Below are positions 19,268 through 28,829 of a stretch of 64,000 nucleotides of DNA, piece after piece. The first letter of the stretch is position 1; each line of letters opens with the position of its first letter. Under the pieces are notes generated by a model. The model had not been told where the DNA came from and did not search any database. It worked only from the letters and a program-made list of their open reading frames with translations. The DNA lies in NCBI RefSeq assembly GCF_003987065.1, contig NZ_PIPY01000003.1:186001-250000 (forward strand), written 5' to 3'. The stretch is from Pseudidiomarina insulisalsae. GTDB lineage: Bacteria; Pseudomonadota; Gammaproteobacteria; Enterobacterales; Alteromonadaceae. The translations under genes and the position numbers were made by a program.

Positions 19268-20950
19268 ATGAGCCTAGCCAATGTTTCGCAGTTGTTCACT
19301 GAACGTTTTCGGGTCAACGAAGAAGACTTGACCAAGGCTTTGCAATTTCAACATCGCAACGGCGGGCAACTTGAGCAGATACTGGTGCGCATGGGTGCGC
19401 TCAGCTCAGAATTCCTACCCGACTATTACGCCCAGGTCTACGAATTACCTCAATTGCAGGAGCGTGAGATCCAGGCGCTCATCGATAACAATGCGCATTG
19501 GCAACAATTGCATGAACAGCTGCCCGAAGGCCTGGAGCGCAAGTGTCTGCAACACCATTGCGTGCCCATCGGTTATCAGGACTCGACGCTGCGCGCGGTC
19601 TGCACCAACCCCAGTCAGCCGGCGCTGCTGGAATTTGTTGCTAACCAGCAGGTCGAGTTGGCACTGGTGGGTGAAGACGCGTTCAACCAACTGAAAAATC
19701 GTTTGCAGCAAGAAACCGAAGGTACCAGCGAGGCGACTGGGCTAACCATGGTCGAAGAAGACCGCTTGCGTGAAATGGCCTCTGAAGCGCCGACCGTGAA
19801 CCTGCTGAATAATCTCATGGCGAAAGCCCTGCGCCGTCGCGCTTCTGATATGCACATTGAGCCTTGGAAAGGCAAAGGGCGGGTACGCTATCGCATTGAC
19901 GGCGTGCTGCACGAAGCTGACTTTATTCCTATTCATATGGTGCTGCCGGTCGTCACGCGGCTGAAACTCCTCTCCAGTATGGATATTGCCGAAAAACGCC
20001 GCCCGCAGGACGGTAAAATTGAGTTGCGTATCGACGGCCTCAATGTCGATGTGCGGGTCTCGGCTTTGCCAGTGGGTGAAGGCGAGAGCGTGGTCATGCG
20101 TTTCCTGCTGCAGGACAACCTTGCCTATGACGTGAAAACTCTGGGCATTGAGCCCGACGTAGAAGCATTGCTGCTGGAAGACATTCAGGCGACCAGCGGG
20201 GTGATTCTGCTGACCGGGCCCACAGGTTCGGGTAAGACCACTAGCTTGTATTCGTTCTTGTCGCGCCGCAACGAACCCGACGTAAAAATTATTACCATTG
20301 AAGATCCGGTGGAGTATCAGCTCGACGGTATTAATCAGGTGCAGGTACAAGGCGATATTGGCTTTAGCTTTGCTCACGCATTGCGCTCGGTGGTACGGCA
20401 AGACCCTGACATTATTATGGTCGGTGAGATCCGTGACGCTGAAACCGCGGGCATTGCGCTGCAGTCAGCACTCACCGGGCACCTGGTGTTCAGCACCCTG
20501 CATACCAACGACGCCGCCAGCGCCTACACTCGCTTGCTCGACCTCGGCGTGGAAGAGTTTTTACTCTCGGCCGCAATTAAAGTGATTGTCGGTCAGCGCC
20601 TGGCCCGTAAACTTTGCCCGCACTGCAAGCAGGTGGACCCTGAGGCAGAAACTGCGTTTCGTAAGTTGAAAATGGACTGGTTGGTGGAACGGTTTGCCGT
20701 TCAGCCTCAATTACATAAGGCGGTGGGTTGTGAGAAATGCGCCCATACCGGTTACAGCGGACGGGTCGCACTGATTGAGTACATGCGCTGTGACGAGCAA
20801 CTGACTGCCTTGCTCGGCGATGCCGAATTTTTAACTAAAGCGCGCCGGCTGAACCGCGAGCGGGGGTATCGCAATCTGCTCGAAGACGGCGTATTGAAAG
20901 CGCTGCGCGGTGAGACTACCATCGCTGAAGTGGTGAGGGTGGCAGGCTAA
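19268..20950 (+). CDS. GspE-like secretion ATPase of the second system
   Basis: A 560-residue ATPase with an N-terminal GspE/MshE N-domain (about 1-150), Walker A GPTGSGKTT at about 317-325, Walker B region DPDIIMVGEIRD, and a CPHC...CEKC zinc motif near 450. It would power the second pseudopilus. ATG 19268 and GTG 19259 (right after the pseudopilin stop) are both possible starts. It overlaps the GspF-like gene by one base. Confidence 0.93.
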   Translation: MSLANVSQLFTERFRVNEEDLTKALQFQHRNGGQLEQILVRMGALSSEFLPDYYAQVYELPQLQEREIQALIDNNAHWQQLHEQLPEGLERKCLQHHCVPIGYQDSTLRAVCTNPSQPALLEFVANQQVELALVGEDAFNQLKNRLQQETEGTSEATGLTMVEEDRLREMASEAPTVNLLNNLMAKALRRRASDMHIEPWKGKGRVRYRIDGVLHEADFIPIHMVLPVVTRLKLLSSMDIAEKRRPQDGKIELRIDGLNVDVRVSALPVGEGESVVMRFLLQDNLAYDVKTLGIEPDVEALLLEDIQATSGVILLTGPTGSGKTTSLYSFLSRRNEPDVKIITIEDPVEYQLDGINQVQVQGDIGFSFAHALRSVVRQDPDIIMVGEIRDAETAGIALQSALTGHLVFSTLHTNDAASAYTRLLDLGVEEFLLSAAIKVIVGQRLARKLCPHCKQVDPEAETAFRKLKMDWLVERFAVQPQLHKAVGCEKCAHTGYSGRVALIEYMRCDEQLTALLGDAEFLTKARRLNRERGYRNLLEDGVLKALRGETTIAEVVRVAG

Positions 20951-22149
20951 TGGCATGGTTCTCGTACGTCGCCTATAACACCAGTGGCGTTGAACAAAAA
21001 GGCCGTATTGACGCTGTTGACCTGGAAAGCGCGAAAGCACGTCTGGAAAAACAACAACTGCTGGTAGCCGATATTAAAGAGGCGTCGGGTAGTTTAAATG
21101 CCAGTTTGTTCGGTGAGCGCGGGCTGAACGTCAGCGACGTTGAGTTCTTTACTGCCGAGCTGAGTTTATTGCTGACCTCGGGCCTGCGGGTCGACAAAGG
21201 CCTGGAGATACTGCTGCATAATGTGGAAAAACCAGCGCTGCGCGACCTGCTGCAGGATGTGCTGCAACAACTGAAACAAGGTCACAAGCTGTCGGAGAGT
21301 TTGGCGAAGTTCCCGGTATTCAGCTCGCTTTACATTGGCTTGGTGGAAATTGCCGAAGAAACCGGTGAGCTGGCCGCCACCTTTCAGCGTCTGGCGGCAG
21401 AGCTGCATTACCAGATGGAGCTACGCGATAAAATCAAACAGGCGTTGGTATACCCCGCAGTGATCCTCACTGTCTGTATTGCCGCTATCGTTTTTATTTT
21501 CAATTTTGTGGTACCGAATCTCACCTCATTGTTTCAGGACGCGGAAAACCTGCCGGGTTATACCGTTGCTCTGTTGGCGGTCAGCGACTTTTTCACCACC
21601 TATCAGTGGTGGCTACTGCTTGGGTTGATCGTTGGCGGCTTCGCCTTATGGCGCTATCGCGAACATTCAGCCGTGCAACGCCTTGGCAACTGGTGCCGCG
21701 AACGTCTGCCGGTGGTCAAAGGCGCGAATATTCTGGTCGAGCGCATTCGTTTTAACGCGGCGTTGAACGTGATGCTCAATTCCGGCGTTGCCATTGACCG
21801 TAGTATGAAACTGGCGGCGCGTACCTTGCGCACCGAGTCATTGCAGGCAGAAGTGACCCGGGCGGCAGAGCGCGTAAACCGAGGCGACAGCCTGGCGGAG
21901 TGTTTAAGTGAGTCGCGCCTCTACCCACCGTATTTTGCCGCGTTGCTGGCCATTGGCGAAGAAAGTGGCGAACTGGCCCGGGTATTTGGGGAAATTGCCG
22001 ATCGTTCGCGGCGTACGTTTTACAGCTGGGTCACCCGCTTTACCAGTTTGCTGGAACCTGCACTTATCTTATTTATGGGGGCTGTGGTCGGCTCGATCGT
22101 CGTCGTTATGATGCTGAGTATCTCGGCCGTCACAGACATGCCAATATGA
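20950..22149 (+). CDS. GspF-like inner-membrane platform protein of the second system
   Basis: A 399-residue protein starting MAWFSYVAYNTSGVEQKGRI, with two T2SSF domains (about 65-185 and 265-385) and membrane segments at about 168-192, 215-235 and 370-392. It is the assembly platform for the pseudopilus. It overlaps its neighbours by a few bases on both sides, which places it inside one operon. Confidence 0.94.
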   Translation: MAWFSYVAYNTSGVEQKGRIDAVDLESAKARLEKQQLLVADIKEASGSLNASLFGERGLNVSDVEFFTAELSLLLTSGLRVDKGLEILLHNVEKPALRDLLQDVLQQLKQGHKLSESLAKFPVFSSLYIGLVEIAEETGELAATFQRLAAELHYQMELRDKIKQALVYPAVILTVCIAAIVFIFNFVVPNLTSLFQDAENLPGYTVALLAVSDFFTTYQWWLLLGLIVGGFALWRYREHSAVQRLGNWCRERLPVVKGANILVERIRFNAALNVMLNSGVAIDRSMKLAARTLRTESLQAEVTRAAERVNRGDSLAECLSESRLYPPYFAALLAIGEESGELARVFGEIADRSRRTFYSWVTRFTSLLEPALILFMGAVVGSIVVVMMLSISAVTDMPI

Positions 22150-22610
22150 CGGGCCCCACACCTCGTTACGGCTTTACGCTTATTGAACTACTGGTGGTCA
22201 TGGCCATCATCGCCATCGCCGCCACCCTTATTGGCCCGGTTGCCCTGAATCAGTACCAGCGCAGCCAGCAAACCGCCGAACGCGAAACCCTGCTGCGCCT
22301 GCTCGACCACTACACCTTCACCGCCTATAGCCACAACCAGAGCTTTACCCTGCTGGCCGACGGCCCCAAAATAGTTATCCACAAAGGGCTGCCCCCTCTG
22401 GATAAGTGGCGCGAGGGTAGTGCGGGCGCGGGGTTGGTGCAGGCGCTGGAATTTGAGTTTTTGCGTTTTCCACAGCAGCAGATGGTGCTGAACCGGCACG
22501 GTTTCTGGCAGCCGGCCGTGCTTGAGTGGCGCGAGGGTGAGCGCGCGCAAAATACCACGCTCAACATGGCGCTGGTCGAAAGCGGAGGTGATGATGCGCC
22601 GCGCGAGTGA
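22146..22610 (+). CDS. GspH-like minor pseudopilin of the second system
   Basis: A 154-residue prepilin with cleavage site RYG/FTLIELLVVMAIIAIAATLIGPV (Glu at +5). Assignment to the GspH position rests on gene order (before I, J and K) and size; the globular domain is too divergent for certainty. It overlaps the GspF-like gene by 4 bases and the following pseudopilin by 17. Confidence 0.82.
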   Translation: MTGPTPRYGFTLIELLVVMAIIAIAATLIGPVALNQYQRSQQTAERETLLRLLDHYTFTAYSHNQSFTLLADGPKIVIHKGLPPLDKWREGSAGAGLVQALEFEFLRFPQQQMVLNRHGFWQPAVLEWREGERAQNTTLNMALVESGGDDAPRE

Positions 22611-23031
22611 GGGCTTCACGCTAATAGAGATTTTGGTGGCGATGACGATTTTGTTCGCCACCGTCGTTACCGGTGTCATTGCCTTTCAGAATAATATGCA
22701 GAACTCGGTGAAAGCGGCCGAGGTAATGCACGTGCTGAGTCAGGTCGACGCGGCGCGCAGCTCGATTCGCTTTACTCTGCAGCACGAGCAGCAAACCAGC
22801 GGGGCCGACCTTTATACCCAGGACGTGAAAGTTGACTGGCAGGCAAATGAGGTTGCGTACTTGCCACCGGCGCCCTTTTTCGATGAGGACACCGGCAGCT
22901 TTAATCAATTCGCGCCGCGCTTCCATTTATACGCCATCACCCTGACCATGCAGTATGGCAGTACCAAAAGGGTGTTTAACTACGAGGAGCTGGTATGGGA
23001 CGAAACCATGCAACAAGCGGCTTCACCTTAG
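22594..23031 (+). CDS. GspI-like minor pseudopilin of the second system
   Basis: A prepilin of about 145 residues, RASEG/FTLIEILVAMTILFATVVTGVIAF. Two consecutive ATG codons (22591 and 22594) follow GGAGG; the second has the better spacing. An upstream in-frame ATG at 22522 would add an implausible extension. Position before the GspJ-like gene and the AFQNNM segment fit a GspI role at the pseudopilus tip. Confidence 0.82.
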   Translation: MRRASEGFTLIEILVAMTILFATVVTGVIAFQNNMQNSVKAAEVMHVLSQVDAARSSIRFTLQHEQQTSGADLYTQDVKVDWQANEVAYLPPAPFFDEDTGSFNQFAPRFHLYAITLTMQYGSTKRVFNYEELVWDETMQQAASP

Positions 23032-23681
23032 TTGAGACACTGATTGCCATGGTGTTGCTGAGCCTGCTGATGATTAGCGGCGCGCTGGCATATGACTATT
23101 TCAGCCAGAACTGGCAGCGCAACAAAGGGCTGGCAGACGTGACACTGGAGCGCCACCATTTGCTGACTTTGGTGCAAAAAGTCAGTTGGAACACTTACGC
23201 CAAAACGGTCGCCATGGGCAATGAGCGCTACGGCTTTTATTTTCTTGGGCGTGACGATGGTTTTACCGCAGTGTCGCAAATTAGCGTGCAACATCCGGAC
23301 CTGCCGGCAGTCTACCGTATTTTCCGCGAGCCCAATGGTCGCAACGGCTACCGGCTGGTGTATGAAGAAGCAGTGCTGCGCGACACCTATTTGACCAATG
23401 CCGATCAGCAGCTCCCTTTTAACTTTCGTCGCATTCTTTATGACAATATCGAACAGCTAAGCTTTGACTATTATGGCTATCAGTCACTGACTGAACGCAA
23501 CGCGACCGTGGCGGGCGATATGGGCGAAACCTTCCAGTTAGAGTGGTTTAGTGAATACGACGGGCTGCAACGCTCACTGCACCCGCAGGCGGTGGCGATT
23601 AACTTAAATGGCTTTCGCTGGCTGATTGAAGTGCCGGACACCGTCGAGCAGGCAATGTCGGGGTATAACACTGATGTATAA
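22995..23681 (+). CDS. GspJ-like minor pseudopilin of the second system
   Basis: A 228-residue prepilin with leader MGRNHATSG cut before FTLVETLIAMVLLSLLMISGALAYDYF. Length and the aromatic pattern after the helix (YFSQNW) match GspJ. The start overlaps the preceding gene by 37 bases. It probably forms a tip complex with the GspI-like and GspK-like proteins. Confidence 0.85.
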   Translation: MGRNHATSGFTLVETLIAMVLLSLLMISGALAYDYFSQNWQRNKGLADVTLERHHLLTLVQKVSWNTYAKTVAMGNERYGFYFLGRDDGFTAVSQISVQHPDLPAVYRIFREPNGRNGYRLVYEEAVLRDTYLTNADQQLPFNFRRILYDNIEQLSFDYYGYQSLTERNATVAGDMGETFQLEWFSEYDGLQRSLHPQAVAINLNGFRWLIEVPDTVEQAMSGYNTDV

Positions 23682-24537
23682 GCCAACCGGACAACAGCAA
23701 CAGGGCATGGCATTGTTTCAGGTACTGCTGATAGTGGCGATTATTTCGGTGCTTCTCATTATTATGAGTCAGCAGACGCAAAGTTCGGTGGCGCGGGCGC
23801 AGCAAATGCAGGACCAACTGGAATTGCAACTGGCGCTCGACTCCAGCGCCGCTTACATGGACAGCCTGCTGATCAGCAATGAATGGCTAAGCGCCCGCAA
23901 GGACCAGCAAAACCCGCTTTATGGCATCAATTTTTATAGCCACGCCACGCGTATGCCGCTACCGCAACGGCTCGCCTATGCACCGTTGAATTATCAGGTC
24001 ACACTGGCGCTACAAAACGAAGCCAGTTTAATTGACCTCAATTTCAGCACCAGCAAGCTTCAGAAGCTGCTGATACATCTGGGTAAAGCCGAGCCTGAGG
24101 CGCGTCGTCTTGCCCAAACCGTGCGCGACTGGGTGAGCTCCGGCGGCGGCCGCACATTGCAGGCCATTGCTGAGCTAAGCCAGCTACCGGGCTGGCAGGT
24201 GAGTGACGTCGAGCTTATCCGTCCTTACGTCTCAGTACGCGCGCCGATCTTTAATCCGGCCTGGATGCCAGACGGCCTCTTGCCTGTATTGCTTAGCCCA
24301 TGGCAAGCTGATAGTATCGTTTCATTACGAGAAAACAACGAAGTTTCAGCGGGTTTATTACAAGAGTTTTACCCGGAAACCGACCCCCTCGATAGCGGCG
24401 TTTTTCCAGGAGAGTCGCAGCGTATGTGGTTGACTGCTGAGCCTCAGGGACTAAGCCTTTATAGAGAGGTAGATTACCGGCCAAGAAATCCGAGTCCGCT
24501 GCGTTCTCACGCGACCTATTACCAGCTAAAAGAATAA
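23674..24537 (+). CDS. GspK-like tip pseudopilin of the second system
   Basis: A 287-residue protein with cleavage site QQQG/MALFQVLLIVAIISVLL, lacking Glu at +5 as GspK proteins do, followed by MSQQTQSSVARAQQMQDQ and a domain containing SLIDLNFST, equivalent to the Asn-Leu-Asn-rich stretch of GspK. It is about 70 residues shorter than the GspK of the first operon. The ATG at 23674 is chosen over an upstream one at 23626 inside the GspJ-like gene. Confidence 0.84.
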   Translation: MYKPTGQQQQGMALFQVLLIVAIISVLLIIMSQQTQSSVARAQQMQDQLELQLALDSSAAYMDSLLISNEWLSARKDQQNPLYGINFYSHATRMPLPQRLAYAPLNYQVTLALQNEASLIDLNFSTSKLQKLLIHLGKAEPEARRLAQTVRDWVSSGGGRTLQAIAELSQLPGWQVSDVELIRPYVSVRAPIFNPAWMPDGLLPVLLSPWQADSIVSLRENNEVSAGLLQEFYPETDPLDSGVFPGESQRMWLTAEPQGLSLYREVDYRPRNPSPLRSHATYYQLKE

Positions 24538-24543
24538 AAATAA

Positions 24544-25698
24544 ATGGCAGAAACCACGACGGCTAAAGCAGCAAATAAGTCAGCAAGCAAAGTATCGAAC
24601 CGGCTTCGGCAGGGTTTTGCCGCGCTGGTCTGGCGCGTCAACCGGCAGTTGCAGTGGTTTCAGGGCGCCCATACCGAGCCCAAGCCACCGCCCAAACGGC
24701 GTTGCCCGTGCCTGGTGATAGCCCGCGGCCTTTATAGCGAGAGTTGGCACAGCTACAACATACGCTCGCAACGCGCGCTGCATAAAATACTCAAACAAAA
24801 ATATGGCGATGCCGCCAACGTCCAGTTTTTTATCGGCCCCTGGCACCAGAATCAGCGCAAAGTACTTCTCATCGAACTCAACAACACCGCGCTCTCGCTC
24901 AAAGAAAAAGCTCTTACCTTATTACCTGAATCGCTTGTCCTTAGTGCCGCACTCGCTCCCGGATTATACGAAATCAATGATGGCGAGCATCAATATTACC
25001 TTTACAAGCAGCTTTATAAACAAGAAAGCCAGTGGCAAACACTGCTGCGCTCAGGACTGGTCAACAACCTCGAAAAAGCCCGGCTGGCTTTAGGCTGTAG
25101 CGCCGAACAGCAAGCCACGCAGCTTACGCAGCGCCAACTGGCAGCGTTAACCCCACGCGGTGTGGCGAAACTCGGCTTTAATTACTGGCAACAGGGTTTG
25201 CAGCAGCAACAAGGTCAGCGTGGCCGGCAGCTGCCCTGGCAACAGCTGGGGCTGACAGTAGCGGGTATTGGCGCGGTGTATCTGTTGCTGAGTAGCGTGT
25301 ATTTAGGCGTCATGAATCAGCGCATTGACAGTGAGCTGGAGCAGGTGACACCGCAGGTCAGTAACTTGCTCGATCAGCAACAGCAGTTGCAGCAGGCACA
25401 ACAGGCATTAACCGAGCTGCGTGGCGAGTTTGTCAACGCGCAGCGAGTGAATGCCTTCTGGGAAGTCTTTGCCGCCGCCGCACAAACTGAAAATAACCGC
25501 ATTACCTACCTGCAAAGTAATGACAGCAATCTGGTCTTGGGCGGCGAGATTCCGGAAGCACTGCCGTTGTTGCGTCAGTTGCATGACCTGCCGCAGGTGG
25601 CCACGGCCGAGTTTGCCTCACCTCCGCGTAATGCCAGAACTGGCCAGCAGTACCGGATCACTATGGAGCTGACGGGGGAGGGCCAGGGCAATGACTAA
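24544..25698 (+). CDS. GspL-like inner-membrane protein of the second system
   Basis: A 384-residue protein with a cytoplasmic N-terminal region, one membrane helix at about 231-255 (LTVAGIGAVYLLLSSVYLGVM), a Gln-rich coiled-coil stretch, and a small periplasmic domain. The layout matches GspL, but I see no clear actin-like signature, so the call rests on architecture and on the position between K-like and M-like genes. It overlaps the next gene by 8 bases. Confidence 0.72.
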   Translation: MAETTTAKAANKSASKVSNRLRQGFAALVWRVNRQLQWFQGAHTEPKPPPKRRCPCLVIARGLYSESWHSYNIRSQRALHKILKQKYGDAANVQFFIGPWHQNQRKVLLIELNNTALSLKEKALTLLPESLVLSAALAPGLYEINDGEHQYYLYKQLYKQESQWQTLLRSGLVNNLEKARLALGCSAEQQATQLTQRQLAALTPRGVAKLGFNYWQQGLQQQQGQRGRQLPWQQLGLTVAGIGAVYLLLSSVYLGVMNQRIDSELEQVTPQVSNLLDQQQQLQQAQQALTELRGEFVNAQRVNAFWEVFAAAAQTENNRITYLQSNDSNLVLGGEIPEALPLLRQLHDLPQVATAEFASPPRNARTGQQYRITMELTGEGQGND

Positions 25699-26236
25699 AA
25701 GCCAGAAGCAACTACTGTGGGTAGCCGCAGTGCTCGCGGTGCTGCAATTTATTGTCAAGCCAGTACTGAGCTGGCAAGAAGAAGTGAAAACCGAGGCAAC
25801 GCTGAAGCTCGAGCGCCTGGAGCGCAGTAAACAACTATTGGCCAATGCCGACGAGCTGACCGCGGCGGCTACAACTGCGCAGACAATGAAAGAAGAATTA
25901 CTGGCGCAGTTTCCGGTGGCTGTCGAAAGCTCCATGTTGCAAATTCAGTTGCAGGGAGAAATTGAAACCCTGCTACGCGGCCAGCGCGTGCGGGTCGAGC
26001 AATTTAACTGGATGACCGGGCTGGAGCCGGTGAACAGCAGTTTGCAGGGACTGCGCGCCAAAGTAATTCTGTCGGGACGTCTGCCACAGCTGGTGCAGAC
26101 GCATCTGCAATTAATGCAGCAAATGCCGACGGTGCAGCATGAAAGCATTGAGATTCGCGGTTCCAATACCCGCCGCAGCGAGCATCGGCTGACCTTGACA
26201 TTGTTTGTTCCGGTACAGCGTGGAGGTCAGGCATGA
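25691..26236 (+). CDS. GspM-like inner-membrane protein of the second system
   Basis: A 181-residue bitopic protein with a membrane helix near residues 7-22 (LLWVAAVLAVLQFIVKP), a predicted coiled coil (about 30-75), and a periplasmic ferredoxin-like end. Layout and position after the L-like gene suggest GspM. It overlaps the following gene by 4 bases. Confidence 0.7.
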   Translation: MTKSQKQLLWVAAVLAVLQFIVKPVLSWQEEVKTEATLKLERLERSKQLLANADELTAAATTAQTMKEELLAQFPVAVESSMLQIQLQGEIETLLRGQRVRVEQFNWMTGLEPVNSSLQGLRAKVILSGRLPQLVQTHLQLMQQMPTVQHESIEIRGSNTRRSEHRLTLTLFVPVQRGGQA

Positions 26237-26751
26237 GCGTTTGGCAAAGGGTACCGAATCTGGTGAAGGTCTGCGCGGCAGTGGTAGTGCTACTGTGTCT
26301 GCTTGATTTTACCCAGCGCGTGTGGATAAGCGCCGAGGTCGATGCGCGTGAGGTCAGTGGCTTTGTAACCACCGGCTATCAGGCACCGCAGCCGCAAGTG
26401 TCGGATCAAGTCAGCGCCTTTATCGCGCAACTGACGACCGCCGAGAGTGAAACAGTCGAGGAAGAAAGCCCTGAGCAAAGCGTAGCAGAGCAAACGCCAC
26501 TCATAGAGGGCGGGGTGAACTTGGGCGACATGCGGGTGCGGGTACGCGCTATTTACGTTTCACAAAAAATGAATAAACGGGTTGCGCTAATTGAAACCCA
26601 ACATATGAAGGAGCGTCATCTTGAGCTGACGGAGATAGCCGTCGATGACGTACTGAATAACTATAAAGTAAGCACTATTACGGTTGATAGCGTAGTGTTC
26701 AGCGGTGACGACGGCAGCGAGCCAGTCGTGGTGCCGGTGTTTGACTATTAA
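26233..26751 (+). CDS. Short GspC-like protein (HR domain, no PDZ) of the second system
   Basis: A 172-residue bitopic protein: membrane helix at about 12-28, an acidic linker (60-90), then a domain with RVRAIYVSQKMNKRVALIE followed by VDDVLNNYKVSTITVDSVVF. That pattern (a strand, an event-of-charge turn, then a D-x-L-x-x-Y-x-V-x-x-I strand) resembles the HR domain of GspC and of PilP. There is no room for a PDZ domain. It lies immediately before the secretin gene, where gspC normally lies, so it probably couples the inner-membrane platform to the secretin. Confidence 0.7.
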   Translation: MSVWQRVPNLVKVCAAVVVLLCLLDFTQRVWISAEVDAREVSGFVTTGYQAPQPQVSDQVSAFIAQLTTAESETVEEESPEQSVAEQTPLIEGGVNLGDMRVRVRAIYVSQKMNKRVALIETQHMKERHLELTEIAVDDVLNNYKVSTITVDSVVFSGDDGSEPVVVPVFDY

Positions 26752-26774
26752 CTTAGCTGCAGGACGAGGACATT

Positions 26775-28829
26775 ATGAGTCGAAATTACGTGAGTTCCGC
26801 TATCGCATTAGTCGCAGCTTTCAGCTTAATGGGCTGCACGCAAACACCGGACCCCATCGAGGTGAACCCCGCGCGCATGAAAACGGCGCAGGCAGACTAT
26901 CCTGACGCGGCCGAAGATGCAGGTACCGCACGCCTTGAAACCGATGGTTTTCAGCGTATTGATACACTGAATTATGAGAACTACCGACAGCGCAGCGACA
27001 GTGATCCCGCCAGGCAGTTCAGCACCGACGATGCGCACTCATTAAGCGCGCTCGAGCTACCCATGCGTAATTTTATCGAAACCGTATTCGGCAAGGCGCT
27101 CAATACCAACTACGTGATTGCGGTCACCGAAGAACAACGGTTAAAGAGCAATGTCACGCTGAATCTGTCCAATGAAGTCAGCTCGCGCGAACTCTTTGAA
27201 GTGTCGCGTCAGTTGCTGAACGATAACGGACTTGACCTTACCTACCGTGACAATACCTTCTATATCTATCCGCGCTCGCAGGAACGTACCGACGTAGTAA
27301 TTGGCTTTGGTCGGCGCTATCAGGACGTACCCGACACCGCCCAGACCATTTTGCAGGTGGTGCCCATGCGCTATGGCATGCGCACCTCACTCGAGCGCAC
27401 CCTACGCGACCTGAGCACCGCTCGCGTCTCGACCGAGATGGCGCAGAACGCATTTATTGCCGAAGGCACCCGCGCTGAAATCATCCGCTTTTTAGATCTG
27501 GTACATTTGCTTGACGTGCCCGCGAATCGCGGCCGCCACATTGCTATGGTAGAGCTCACCTATCTGGCTCCCGAGGAGTACATCAGACAATTGAAGGAGC
27601 TGATGGACGGTGAGGGCATTAGCGTGGGCGTACAAGCGGGCCTCGGTGTCGCCATTTTAACCGTGCCGGTCACGCAACTTGGCGCGGTGGCCATGTTTGC
27701 CTCGAACGAAGAGGTGCTGGAGCGCGCGCGTTTCTGGACGCAACAGATTGACCAACCCAGCAAAGGCCCGGAAAAAGGCTATTACATTTATCATCCGCGT
27801 TATTCACGCGCGTCTGATCTGGGCGAGTCGATTGGTAATTTAATTGGCGGTGGTGGTGGCATGGGCGGCAATATGGCCCGTGATACGCAGTCGGCAATGG
27901 GCAGTGACCCGCGTCGCGCCAGCGGCGGTCAAACCGGCCAGGCTCCCGCCGCCAGCTCAGTGCGCACCGATGAAATTAGCATGACCGTTGATGAGCGTTC
28001 GAACTCACTGATTTTTTATACCACCGGCGGCGATTACAAAGCGCTGCTTCCGGTCATCCGACGCCTTGATGTCATGCCCAAACAAATCGTGTTAGATGCC
28101 ACCATCGCCGAAGTTACGCTCACTGACGAATTCTCGCAAGGCTTTGAGTTTGCGTTTCGTAATGGCAAGCTCAGCGGCGGTACGCTGGGAGCTCTTGGCG
28201 TGCAGGATATGGGCGGCCTGCGACTGAACTGGGTGGATGGCTTTGATCGCTTTATTGCCAATTTGCAGCAAAGCTCGAATCTGGTGAACGTGATTTCCAA
28301 CCCAACCCTGGTGGTGCGTGACGGCATTGCCGCCTCTATTCAAGTGGGTAACGACATTCCTACCGTCGGCTCAACCACCTTTACCGACGACCTGCAAAGC
28401 CAGACGCAATCGGTCGAATACCGTAAAACCGGTGTTCAGCTAACGGTCACGCCAACCATTAACGCCCAGGGCCTGGTGGTGCTACAAATCGACCAGACCA
28501 TCTCGAATACCTCGCCGACCGGACCGTCGGTGGCTGGTAACCCGAGTATCTTCGAACGCTCTATTAAGACAGAAGTTATCGCACAAAGTGGTCAGACCGT
28601 GCTGCTGGGTGGGTTGATCTCAGAAAACAACTCCAGCGGTGACAGCAAGGTACCATTGCTTGGCGATGTGCCGGTATTAGGTAACTTATTCAAATCTAAG
28701 AGCGAATCAAATGAAAAAACCGAGTTAGTCATCTTTATTACCCCCCGTATTATTGAGCGTACAGAGCAATGGGAGGAAATAAGAAAAACTATTGAGGACG
28801 GCTTGACAACTATCTCAGTTAACGACTAA
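26775..28829 (+). CDS. GspD-like lipoprotein secretin of the second system
   Basis: A 684-residue secretin with a lipoprotein signal (lipobox LMGC, Cys21), an N0 domain (about 100-165), N1-type repeats, a Gly/Met-rich loop near residue 360 (GGGGGMGGNMARD), and a C-terminal secretin domain with NLVNVISNPTLVVRDGIAASIQVG and the ELVIFITPRII end. Being acylated, it may reach the outer membrane without a pilotin. It ends the second gene set. The leader of the secreted acidic protein follows. Confidence 0.92.
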   Translation: MSRNYVSSAIALVAAFSLMGCTQTPDPIEVNPARMKTAQADYPDAAEDAGTARLETDGFQRIDTLNYENYRQRSDSDPARQFSTDDAHSLSALELPMRNFIETVFGKALNTNYVIAVTEEQRLKSNVTLNLSNEVSSRELFEVSRQLLNDNGLDLTYRDNTFYIYPRSQERTDVVIGFGRRYQDVPDTAQTILQVVPMRYGMRTSLERTLRDLSTARVSTEMAQNAFIAEGTRAEIIRFLDLVHLLDVPANRGRHIAMVELTYLAPEEYIRQLKELMDGEGISVGVQAGLGVAILTVPVTQLGAVAMFASNEEVLERARFWTQQIDQPSKGPEKGYYIYHPRYSRASDLGESIGNLIGGGGGMGGNMARDTQSAMGSDPRRASGGQTGQAPAASSVRTDEISMTVDERSNSLIFYTTGGDYKALLPVIRRLDVMPKQIVLDATIAEVTLTDEFSQGFEFAFRNGKLSGGTLGALGVQDMGGLRLNWVDGFDRFIANLQQSSNLVNVISNPTLVVRDGIAASIQVGNDIPTVGSTTFTDDLQSQTQSVEYRKTGVQLTVTPTINAQGLVVLQIDQTISNTSPTGPSVAGNPSIFERSIKTEVIAQSGQTVLLGGLISENNSSGDSKVPLLGDVPVLGNLFKSKSESNEKTELVIFITPRIIERTEQWEEIRKTIEDGLTTISVND

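Noticed and set aside
19742-20401. Minus-strand open frame of 219 codons inside the GspE-like gene
   Set aside because: Antisense shadow over Walker A and B regions of a well-supported ATPase gene.
18848-28829. MSHA or type IV pilus operon
   Set aside because: No retraction ATPase, no MshA-like long pilin, no PilM. GspG-type motif (DPWGNDY) and the I-J-K-L-M order point to a type II-like system.
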